DNA of 8,881 bases from Acidobacteriaceae bacterium (GTDB taxonomy: Bacteria; Acidobacteriota; Terriglobia; Terriglobales; SbA1): assembly GCA_003136335.1 (NCBI GenBank), contig PLEA01000497.1, positions 214 to 9,094 of the forward strand. The letters are read 5' to 3'. Below are positions 1 to 6,700 of this stretch, one piece after another. Under the pieces are notes generated by a model, which worked only from the letters and a program-made list of their open reading frames with translations, did no database searches and had not been told where the DNA came from. Position 1 is the first letter of the stretch. Each line of letters opens with the position of its first letter. The position numbers and the translations under genes were made by a program.

Positions 1-431
1 AGCATGTAGCACAGCATTTCCGGGCCAACCGGCCAAGGCTTAGCCCAGCCGTCTCTGCGAAACTTCTCGACGCGGCCTTCGTCCTCACAACCGCCGAGCG
101 CTTCGGCCAGCATCTCCGCGCAGCGAGCGGCGCTCTCGGCCAATCCCGCACGGGCCTGCTGCGGCGTGCAGTGCGCGCGGTTGAGTTGTGGTGGAACCTT
201 TAGGTGCGGAGCCGTAAGCCTGACCCACTTGCGGCGGACATTGTGCATGTGCGTGAAGATCGCTGCAATGGTGCGGGGCTTAATGTTGCGGGTCGTGCCG
301 GGCGGTTTGGCTCTCCAGGCGCCAGGGTCAAGACGTTCGATAAGAATCTGGTTCATGCGATCATTGGCGGCAAAGATCTGGACTGCGGCTCGGCCGAGTT
401 GAGTGTGAACCTTGGGTTGACGCGTGGTCAC
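1..431 (-). CDS. DinB-family four-helix-bundle protein, C-terminus cut by window edge
   Basis: Read on the minus strand from a GTG at 431, this frame stays open for 143 codons to the window edge. An in-frame TAG lies three codons upstream, and an AAGGA Shine-Dalgarno-like stretch (446-442) sits 10 bases before the GTG; the first ATG in frame is codon 26. The translation looks like the N-terminal half of DinB/DUF664-type proteins: a helix around MNQILIERLDPGAWRAKPPG (residues 26-45), then TIAAIFTHMHNVRRKW (54-69), whose His61/His63 lie where the family's first metal-ligand histidine occurs. A later segment near the edge contains FRRDGWAKPWPVG. The C-terminal HxxxHRGQ-like motif expected in the family would be outside the window. 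Members are putative metal-binding proteins, some acting as thiol-dependent transferases; the substrate here is unknown. It is divergent from the gene at 538-1267. Recognition is from motif and composition only. Confidence 0.72.
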   Translation of the reverse strand, partial: MTTRQPKVHTQLGRAAVQIFAANDRMNQILIERLDPGAWRAKPPGTTRNIKPRTIAAIFTHMHNVRRKWVRLTAPHLKVPPQLNRAHCTPQQARAGLAESAARCAEMLAEALGGCEDEGRVEKFRRDGWAKPWPVGPEMLCYM

Positions 432-537
432 GGCTCCCTATTCCTTGACCTATGATACGTCCGGGCCGTCGGCAATCTTCGGAGAACTGGGGAACGTCCC
501 GTCTCTGCCCGGATTTGTCCGGCATATCCATTAATCC

Positions 538-716
538 TTGAGGAGACGTCATGTTGCGCCAGCTTCCTTGTTCTTGACCCTGCCGATGCTATTTTTCGCT
601 AGTCACCCAGCTCTTTCTTCTCAACCGCTCCATGTCAGGCTTGTCCCGGGTTCGGTGATGTCGGGGACCTTAAAGGTTAGGATCGGGGCAGACGAGGGTC
701 CAAGTGGGGTCGAGGG
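538..716 (+). pseudogene. N-terminal signal-peptide part of a frameshifted exported protein
   Basis: Frame 1 from the TTG at 538 (or from ATG 551 if a base is missing nearby) encodes a basic start and a hydrophobic core, SLFLTLPMLFFASHPALSS, that looks like a Sec signal peptide with possible cleavage around ALS-S. It is followed by LHVRLVPGSVMSGTLKVRIGADEGPSGVE. Frame 1 then runs to a stop at 816 through sequence that does not resemble the rest of the protein. Frame 2 continues the protein-like sequence from about 714. Removing one G from the GGG at 714-716 joins the two as SGVEELEVQIEL. I read this as the 5' part of the gene whose larger part is annotated at 704-1267. It could be real decay or a base-calling error. 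Confidence 0.55.
540..553 (+). promoter_or_regulatory. Strong ribosome binding site pointing at ATG 551
   Basis: GAGGAGA at 540-546, followed by CGTC and an ATG at 551, is a near-ideal Shine-Dalgarno with five bases between GAGGAG and the ATG. This ATG is in frame 2, but frame 2 stops after eight codons (TGA at 575-577). The signal-peptide-coding stretch that follows is in frame 1, whose own nearest start is TTG 538, which overlaps the ribosome binding site and has none of its own. The site therefore argues that the true start is ATG 551 and that a base has been lost between about 551 and 575. Confidence 0.6.
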
Positions 717-1267
717 AGCTCGAGGTGCAAATCGAGCTGTCCAATCAGCAGACCGTGACACGATACGTGTCAGTGCTCTACGATCCCGCTACTCGGTTGC
801 TCTGGTGGAATACTGACTCGACGGACGCTACCGCCGCTCGCCGCAAGCTTGGCGCGCCTGTGTTGCTCCCGCACGACAGTGCCCTTAGTCTCACTGATTC
901 CAAGTTCGTCTTGTTTTGGAATGGCTGGACCTCGGGCGGACGCATCCTGATCCGTGAGTCGGCCGAACGCTACGCCAGCCTGGATAAAGGCTTGGCCCAC
1001 CTCTTGCTGGTCCTTGAGGCCAAGCGCGGCGATATCGAGGCCGGAAAACTCCTCCACGAATATAAGGAAGTTCAATTCCCAGACCTTGACAGGGACTTTC
1101 TATTTGCTAGGAATGTGGCGAACCGCGTGGGACCCACGCTCAGAGATGTTAATCGCGTGGGGAACGAATGGCACATTGTTGAGGATGGACCGAACGGGGG
1201 CAGCGCTGTCATCGTATTGAATGATAAGTACGAAGTGTTAAGTGTAAAGGTCGAACCCGCGAAATAA
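704..1267 (+). CDS. Hypothetical protein, larger in-frame part of a frameshifted exported protein
   Basis: This frame gives 187 codons from a GTG at 704 to TAA at 1265-1267. I do not recognise a family. The start of the frame (ELEVQIELSNQQ, then YVSVLYDPATRLLWW) reads like beta-rich structure. The middle (SLDKGLAHLLLVLEAKRGDIEAGKLLHEYKE) is likely helical, and the end (EWHIVEDGPNGGSAVIVLND, then KYEVLSVKVEPAK) is beta-like again. GTG 704 has no convincing ribosome binding site, and the frame is already open from 674, so 704 is probably not the real start. With one base removed at 714-716 the product gains the upstream signal peptide and becomes about 240 residues, presumably exported to the periplasm. 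A palindrome begins five bases after the stop codon. The antisense frame 1075-770 is a shadow. Function is unknown; the coding status of this portion is fairly secure because it reads as ordinary protein throughout. Confidence 0.6.
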   Translation: MGSRELEVQIELSNQQTVTRYVSVLYDPATRLLWWNTDSTDATAARRKLGAPVLLPHDSALSLTDSKFVLFWNGWTSGGRILIRESAERYASLDKGLAHLLLVLEAKRGDIEAGKLLHEYKEVQFPDLDRDFLFARNVANRVGPTLRDVNRVGNEWHIVEDGPNGGSAVIVLNDKYEVLSVKVEPAK

Positions 1268-1271
1268 TGCC

Positions 1272-1304
1272 GGGTGCCCCAGGTCTCGCAGGTTTTGCGA
1301 GACC
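1272..1304 (+). repeat. REP-like palindrome, copy 1 (upstream of RAYT)
   Basis: The left arm GGGTGCCCCAGGTCTCGC (1272-1289) is followed by the loop AGGTTTT and GCGAGACC (1297-1304). The inner hairpin has nine perfect pairs (1282-1290 with 1296-1304). The outer part of the right arm is missing: after GCGAGACC the sequence becomes CTTCGGCTCC. The left arm is the exact 18-base reverse complement of the right arm of copy 2 at 1716-1733. It lies five bases after the stop of the hypothetical gene and 92 bases before the RAYT start, a usual place for REP elements. No T-run follows, so it is a poor intrinsic terminator. Confidence 0.8.
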
Positions 1305-1396
1305 CTTCGGCTCCGCTCTGGGCAGGCTCTGGGAGGGGCCACTTCGAATGTTCACTCGTCACAGACAGCTGTTTCTGATTTTTCTACTCTCCATTC

Positions 1397-1987
1397 ATGA
1401 CCGAAGGCCTGCACCGATTTTATGGCGGTAATGACTTACACTTTCTGACGTTCAGTTGTTACCGACGCCGACCGCTTTTCAGGAACGAGGCTTACTGTGA
1501 TTCGTTTCTGAAGATTCTGGAACGGGTTCGCCGCCGTTATCGGCTCGTGGTGTTGGGGTATGTCGTCATGCCGGAACACGTTCATTTATTGGTGAGCGAA
1601 CCGCAGCGGGAGACGTTGTCGACTGCGATTCAGGCATTAAAGCTCGGCGTTGTGCGTAGTATGCAGTGTTCTAGTGGGAGCATGTGGCGGTGCGCTCCCA
1701 GGTCTCGCAAAAACGGCGAGACCTGGGGCACCCCAGTTTCGGGCACCCCAGTGCATCCTGAACGATTCTGGCAGGCGCGGTTTTATGATTTCAATGTTTG
1801 GACAGAGCGCAAGAGGATTGAAAAGCTTCGCTATATTCATCGCAATCCGGTGGTGCGGGGCTTGGTGTCTTCGCCTGAGCAGTGGCGCTGGAGGAGTTTT
1901 CGTTGGTCCCTGTGCGAAGAGGCAGGTCCGGTGCGGATCAATGATACGGATATCATGGTAATGAAAATCCGACCACCAGCGGCGTGA
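1397..1987 (+). CDS. REP-associated tyrosine transposase (RAYT, Y1_Tnp/IS200-like)
   Basis: The 196-residue product is a single-domain HUH/Y1 transposase of the IS200-like RAYT group. Such enzymes nick and rejoin single-stranded DNA at REP palindromes through a 5'-phosphotyrosine. Visible landmarks are the N-terminal FLTFSCYRRRPLF (16-28), the metal-binding HUH motif within MPEHVHLLVSEP (His61-Val-His63), the likely nucleophile Tyr130 in FWQARFYDFNVW, and the RAYT signature region RIEKLRYIHRNPVVRGLV (140-157) followed by SPEQWRWRSF. All core residues are present and the length is normal for RAYTs, so it may be active. The odd part is residues 101-119, encoded by a REP palindrome and its duplicated flank, lying between the HUH motif and the tyrosine. 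ATG 1397 has no clear ribosome binding site. REP palindromes flank the gene on both sides, as in REPtrons. It converges on the efflux operon. Confidence 0.9.
   Translation: MTEGLHRFYGGNDLHFLTFSCYRRRPLFRNEAYCDSFLKILERVRRRYRLVVLGYVVMPEHVHLLVSEPQRETLSTAIQALKLGVVRSMQCSSGSMWRCAPRSRKNGETWGTPVSGTPVHPERFWQARFYDFNVWTERKRIEKLRYIHRNPVVRGLVSSPEQWRWRSFRWSLCEEAGPVRINDTDIMVMKIRPPAA
1698..1733 (-). repeat. REP-like palindrome, copy 2, inverted and inside the RAYT gene
   Basis: CCAGGTCTCGC (1698-1708), loop AAAAACG, GCGAGACCTGG (1716-1726) form an 11-base-pair perfect stem. The full right arm continues to 1733 and is the exact reverse complement of the left arm of copy 1 (18 of 18). The loop AAAAACG is the reverse complement of the copy 3 loop CGTTTTT, so this copy lies in the opposite orientation to copies 1 and 3. 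The outer left arm is degenerate (GGTGCGCTCCCAGG). The stem encodes residues 101-110 of the transposase without breaking its frame. Confidence 0.85.
1726..1752 (+). repeat. Two 12-base direct repeats in the REP flank
   Basis: GGGCACCCCAGT occurs at 1726-1737 and again at 1741-1752, a period of 15 bases. It is the outer REP arm box duplicated in tandem, and because 15 is a multiple of three the transposase frame is kept, giving GTPVSGTPV (residues 111-119). Confidence 0.75.
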
Positions 1988-2023
1988 TCGAAACGTTCTT
2001 CCTTGTCACTCATTTGGGTACCA

Positions 2024-2085
2024 GGGTGCCCCATGTCTCGCCGTTTTTGCGAGACATGGGAGAGTGTGCGAGACTTGGGCCACCC
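2024..2085 (+). repeat. Compound REP-like palindrome, copy 3 (between convergent genes)
   Basis: The left arm GGGTGCCCCATGTCTCGC (2024-2041) matches copy 1 at 17 of 18 bases. Loop CGTTTTT (2042-2048) and right arm GCGAGACATGGG (2049-2060) make a perfect 12-base-pair stem (2030-2041 with 2049-2060). After AGAGTGT a second right arm follows, GCGAGACTTGGGCCACCC (2068-2085), matching the family right arm at 16 of 18. The structure looks like two REPs with part of one deleted. It sits between the RAYT stop (1987) and the efflux operon stop (2118), and is oriented like copy 1. A loop with five Ts but no T-run after the stem argues against a standard intrinsic terminator, though the stem could slow exonucleases on both converging transcripts. 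Confidence 0.83.
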
Positions 2086-2117
2086 GTCCAAGCATTGCGC
2101 CCGGGCGACGTCCAACC

Positions 2118-3725
2118 TTACTGCTGCTGGATCGCCGTGTCCGAGGCAGATGGTTTCTGCGTCACCTGCTGAGGACTTGGCAACTGCGAACGATCCCAAC
2201 CGCCGCCCAAGGCCTCCACCAGCGCTACCGCGGAAGTCATTTCTTGCACCTGAAGATTATTCAGAGTCTGCTGGGCCGACAGAAGAGTGGTCTGCGCAAT
2301 CAGCACGTCGACGTAAGGATCGATCCCGGTTTCATACCGAGCCTCTTCGAGCGTGAGATTGGTTTGCGCGAAATTCACCGCCTGTTGTTCCTGCTGAATC
2401 TCCTGGGAAAGGATGCGCACTTCGGCTAGAGCGTCTTCCACCTGTTGAAATGCGGCCAACACCGTCTGACGATATCCCGCGAGATTCGAATTGTAGGTGG
2501 CGACAAATTGCTGGACGGTGGCGCGGCGGAGACCCGCATCAAAGATAGTTTCCGAAAGGTTCGCCCCAACGGAAAAGAAGCGGCTCGGCCAAGACAGCCA
2601 ATGACTTAGGCTCGAACTCTCAAAGCCGCCGGCCGCGCTCAAGGTGAGGTTGGGATAATAAGCTGCATACGCGATGCCGACGGCTGCGTTGGCCTCGGCC
2701 ATGGCGCGCTCGGCAGCAGCAATATCGGGACGCCGCTCGAGCAACTCTGAAGGCACGCCTATCGGGATAGGAGGGGGAGCAACGACCATCGGCTTCACGG
2801 GAACCGAGAACCCGGAGGCGGCCTTGCCAATCAAGGTTGCAATCGCATGCTCAAACTGCGCCCGCGCGATGGCAACATTGGTTGCGCCCGCCTGCGCACT
2901 CTGCAGTTCGGTTTCGGCTTGGACCACGGCGATTTGGTTCGTTATGCCGGCCTGATAGAGCGATTGGGCCAGTTCGAGTTCTTTCTGATCGGCCGCCACG
3001 GTCTCGTTGAAGATCTTTTGCAGTTCGTCCTGCCCGCGAATTTCGAAGAAAAACTGGGCTAACGCTGCCTGCTCTGTAAGACGTTCGTTCTCCAGGTCGG
3101 CCGCGCTGATTTGTGCAGCATACTGCGCCTGGCGCACGGTGTTGCGCACCTTGCCCCAAAGGTCGGGTTCCCAGGATGCTTCCAGGGGCAGTGAATAAAG
3201 GGTGCTCTGCAGTTGCGAGGTCGTGCCGCTATTGCCGGTGCCTGTCGTAGTCCCGGAGCCCGTCGTATTGACGGCGCTCGTCCCCCCCAAGTTTGCCGAC
3301 GATCGAGAGTGGCTGATGGATGGGGCAGCCGCCAGGGTTGGAAAGAATTGCGAACGAGCCTCGCGGACTACCGCGCGAGCTAGCATGAAATTCTCGAAAA
3401 ATTCCTTAATGTTCTGGTTGTTGATGTTCAATTGCTCTTCGAGGCTGTTTAGCTCGGGGTCGTTGAATATCTCCCACCACTTGCCGCGCAACTTTGCATC
3501 CGCAGGCTGAGCGACCATCCAGCCTTCGGTTCCCTGCTGGAACTGAGTGGGTGATTCTTTGTAGACCGCGGCAGGCGCGGGCGTGGCGGGTGGATGATAT
3601 TTCGGACCGACCACGCAGCCCGAGAGACTTAACAACAGCGACGGCGCCCAGAGCCAAATCGTACCTTTTGATCTTCGCGCGCAACTATCAATATCCATAA
3701 CGTGTCTGTCCAAACAACCGTTCAT
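2118..3725 (-). CDS. NodT/OprM-type outer-membrane efflux lipoprotein
   Basis: The product is the outer-membrane channel of a tripartite RND pump: a trimeric beta-barrel with a long periplasmic alpha-helical tunnel. From the ATG at 3725 it has 535 residues. The hydrophobic stretch IWLWAPSLLLSLSG ends at a lipobox Cys37, followed by VVGPKYHPP, so it is a lipoprotein. Family landmarks are KWWEIFNDPELNSLEEQ (82-98), SWEPDLWGK (184-192), the helical repeat region, GVPSELLERRPDIAAAERAMAEAN, YYPNLTLSAAGGFES and TIFDAGLRR. A Gly/Thr/Ser-rich stretch lies at about 147-171, in the presumed surface loop of the first barrel hairpin. It is the last gene of the operon, 30 bases after the MdtC-like stop. 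ATG 3698 (Cys at residue 28) is an equally good start; neither has a strong ribosome binding site. Family assignment is secure; the substrate is not visible from sequence. Confidence 0.93.
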   Translation of the reverse strand: MNGCLDRHVMDIDSCARRSKGTIWLWAPSLLLSLSGCVVGPKYHPPATPAPAAVYKESPTQFQQGTEGWMVAQPADAKLRGKWWEIFNDPELNSLEEQLNINNQNIKEFFENFMLARAVVREARSQFFPTLAAAPSISHSRSSANLGGTSAVNTTGSGTTTGTGNSGTTSQLQSTLYSLPLEASWEPDLWGKVRNTVRQAQYAAQISAADLENERLTEQAALAQFFFEIRGQDELQKIFNETVAADQKELELAQSLYQAGITNQIAVVQAETELQSAQAGATNVAIARAQFEHAIATLIGKAASGFSVPVKPMVVAPPPIPIGVPSELLERRPDIAAAERAMAEANAAVGIAYAAYYPNLTLSAAGGFESSSLSHWLSWPSRFFSVGANLSETIFDAGLRRATVQQFVATYNSNLAGYRQTVLAAFQQVEDALAEVRILSQEIQQEQQAVNFAQTNLTLEEARYETGIDPYVDVLIAQTTLLSAQQTLNNLQVQEMTSAVALVEALGGGWDRSQLPSPQQVTQKPSASDTAIQQQ

Positions 3726-3751
3726 CCCAATCCAAGTCCATCCCAGTCCAA
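3723..3751 (-). repeat. 13-base direct repeat at the mdtC-to-channel junction
   Basis: On the minus strand TTGGACTGGGATG (3751-3739) is followed after GAC by TTGGATTGGGATG (3735-3723), 12 of 13 bases identical with a period of 16. The second copy ends in the ATG used as start of the outer-membrane gene, and the first copy carries another ATG ahead of it. This tandem duplication obscures the normal ribosome binding site of the channel gene. Confidence 0.55.
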
Positions 3752-3755
3752 CGTG

Positions 3756-6700
3756 CTAGCCGACTTCCGGAGCCGGAGTGGAATGTCGTATTGCTTTGCC
3801 CTCCATGCGCAGCCGCAGCCGGTCGAAGGCCAAGTAGACAACCGGCGTTGTATAGAGCGTGAGCAACTGACTCAAAATCAGCCCACCAACAATCGTAATG
3901 CCAAGGGGCCGGCGGAGCTCGTAGCCGGTGCCCGTGCCCAGCGCCAACGGCAGAGCGCCTAACAATGCGGCCATCGTGGTCATCAGAATCGGGCGGAAGC
4001 GCAACATGCATGCTTCAAAAATCGAGTCGATTGGCTTCTTCCCTTCCTGGCGTTCCGCCTGGAGAGCGAAATCGATCATCATGATAGCGTTCTTCTTTAC
4101 GATTCCTATCAGCAGTACGATGCCAATAATCGAGATAATGTTCAGATCTTGCTTAAAGATCATCAGGGCGAGGATCGCGCCTACACTGGCCGAGGGCAGC
4201 GTAGAGATAATGGTCACAGGATGGACGAGGCTTTCGTACAAAATACCGAGAACAATGTAGACCGCCAGCAGCGCCGTCACAATCAGCACGGGCTCAGTGC
4301 CCAGAGATTGCTGGTAGGCCAGCAGCGTGCCGGCAAAAAAGCCTTGCATCGTGGAAGGCGTCCCGAGCCGCTGCTGCATCTGGCTGATGCTCAAAGTAGC
4401 ATCGCTCAATGACACATTCGGCGCCAGGTTAAACGACACGGTGACCGAGGGGAACAAGCCGGTATGGTTGATGGCGAGTGGCGTTGTGTTGGCTTGCCCC
4501 TTGGCCACCGTGAGCAGCGGAATGCTGCCGCCGGCGGTCGTATGAAGATAGATGTCTTTCAATCCTTCCGGACTTTGCCAATACTGGGGAGCGACCTCCA
4601 GCACCACGTAATACTGATTCAACTGCGTGTAAATGATAGAGACTTCCGACTGTCCGAATGCGCCGTACAACGCCGAGTCCAGCGACTGTGCAGTAAGACC
4701 AAGCTTGGCGGCAGTAACGCGGTCATAGGTCATCAGCTCATCAAGGCCGCCGTTCTGCTGGTCTGAACTCACGTCCTGGAAGCCGGGAAGGCGCTTCATC
4801 TCATTCAGGATGGTCGGCCCCCACTTGGTGAGATCCTCGACCGTGTCGGATTGAATCGTGTACTGATACATCGCATTGCTGGAGCGGCCGCCGATGCGCA
4901 GGTCTTGCACGGCCTGCAGGAATGCGGACGCCACCGGAAGACGGTTCAACTGGGGGCGAAGGCGGGCGATGATCTGAGCGGCCGTGACCTTGCGCTCGGC
5001 CAGCGGTTTGAGCGCAACATAGAGAGAGCCGGTGTTTGTGGCCCCATTGCCGCCAGTAGACGCAATCACATTTGCGACAGCAGGATCTTTCTTGATCACT
5101 CCCCCGATCTGCCGAATGGAGTTATCCATCGCAGAGAAAGATGAATCCTGCGGCCCGCGTACACTGCCGGTGATCGATCCCGTGTCCTCCACGGGGAAAA
5201 ATCCTTTCGGTATTTTGATGATCAGCACCACGTTCGATGCGATGGTGATGAAGAGCACGATGAGGGTGAGCGTTGGATGGTCGAGCACCCAGTGCAGGCT
5301 GTCGCGATACAGAGACAGTACCCAATCAAAGAGCTTTTCGCTGGCCATGTATAGCCGGCCATGTTTTTCTCCTCGCTCGTTCTTCAAAAAATAAGCGCAC
5401 ATCATTGGCGTCGTGGTGAGCGAGATTACCATCGAGACAAACACGGCGGTCGAAAGAGTTACTGCAAACTCGCGGAAGAGCCGGCCCACGATTCCTCCCA
5501 TCATCAAAAGAGGAATAAAAACGGCGATGAGCGAAATGCTGATGGTGAAAACAGTGAACCCGATTTCCTCCGCGCCCTTCAGCGCCGCGGGAAATGGCTC
5601 CATGCCATTTTCCAGATGGCGCGCGATATTTTCCATGACCACGATGGCATCGTCGACCACAAAACCGGTTGCAATGGTCATGGCCATCAGGGAGAGATTG
5701 TCAAGGCTGTAACCGAACAGATACATCACGGCAAATGTGCCCACCAGCGACACCGGCACCGCAACGCCTGGAATGAGCGTGGCGCGGCCGTTGCGCAGGA
5801 AGACAAACACCACAACGATGACGAGGCCGATGGAGATGAGCAGAGTTCTTTCGACGTCACTGACGGAGGCGCGGATGGTCGTGGTGCGATCCAGAACGAT
5901 AGTGGTCTCAATGCCGAGCGGGATGGACGCCTCGATCGACGGGAGTTCCGCGCGGATGCGGTCAACCGTGTTAATGATGTTGGCGCCCGGCTGGCGGAAG
6001 ATGATGACCGTAACCGCCCGCTTGCCATTCAAATATCCGGCAGCCCGGATGTTCTGCACGGAGTCCGTCACTTGCGCCACATCCGATAGACGGATGGCGG
6101 CGCCATTTTTATAACCGACCACGAGCGGTCTGTAATCCTGAGCGAGCGAGATCTGATCGTTGGCCAGGATGTCCATGCTCACATTGCCATCAGAAATTTG
6201 GCCTTTGGCCAGGTCGGAATTCTGCAAGCTGAGCACGGACTGCAGATTCGCCATGGCAAGCCCGTAGGCGGCCAATTGTGTGGGATTTGCGTCCACCCGG
6301 ACGGAAGGCAGCGCACCGCCTCCGGCAGTCACCTGGCCCACGCCTTGGATCTGCGACAACTTCTGTATTACGACCGTCGAGGCTTCGTCATAGAGCTTAG
6401 CGGGACCGAATTTGTCTGAAGTTAAGCCCAAGATCATGATCGGCGCATCCGCGGGATTGACCTTGCGATACGTTGGATTGCCCGGCAGATTGGCAGGCAG
6501 ATAAGTTCGCGCCGCATTAATGGCGGCTTCCACATCGCGTGCTGCGCCATCAATGTCGCGACTGAGATCAAACTGAATGGTGATGGAGGTACTGCCGAGC
6601 GTGCTGGCCGAGGTCATCTCCGTGACCCCTGCAATGTGACCAAACTGCCGCTCCAGGGGAGTCGCGACGGACGAAGCCATAATGGCGGCGCTGGCTCCCG

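Noticed and set aside
166..455. Two short plus-strand frames at the left edge
   Set aside because: Both are antisense to the DinB-like reading frame, which gives recognisable protein sequence on the minus strand.
432..537. Divergent promoters between the DinB-like gene and the hypothetical gene
   Set aside because: TTGACC at 445-450 and TTGTCC at 515-520 are present on the plus strand, but neither has a matching -10 box at proper spacing.
704..724. Programmed ribosomal frameshift in the hypothetical gene
   Set aside because: No slippery heptamer and no stop codon or structure placed to stimulate shifting; a simple one-base insertion in a G-run explains it better.
2030..2060. Intrinsic terminator between the convergent genes
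   Set aside because: The stem is strong, but the T-run is in the loop and no T-run follows the stem in either direction.
1272..2085. CRISPR array
   Set aside because: Three palindromes at irregular distances, one of them inverted and inside a gene, with no regular spacers.
1837..2199. Minus-strand frame of 120 codons spanning the RAYT end and the channel gene end
   Set aside because: It crosses two well-supported genes and the REP palindrome; its RDMGHPGTQ-like sequence is simply translated repeat DNA.
5361..6089. Open reading frame of 242 codons on the plus strand, His/Asp/Arg-rich
   Set aside because: It lies wholly antisense to the MdtC-like gene, which has full family motifs. The His/Asp/Arg-rich composition is what the reverse of a membrane-protein gene gives, and no domain is visible.
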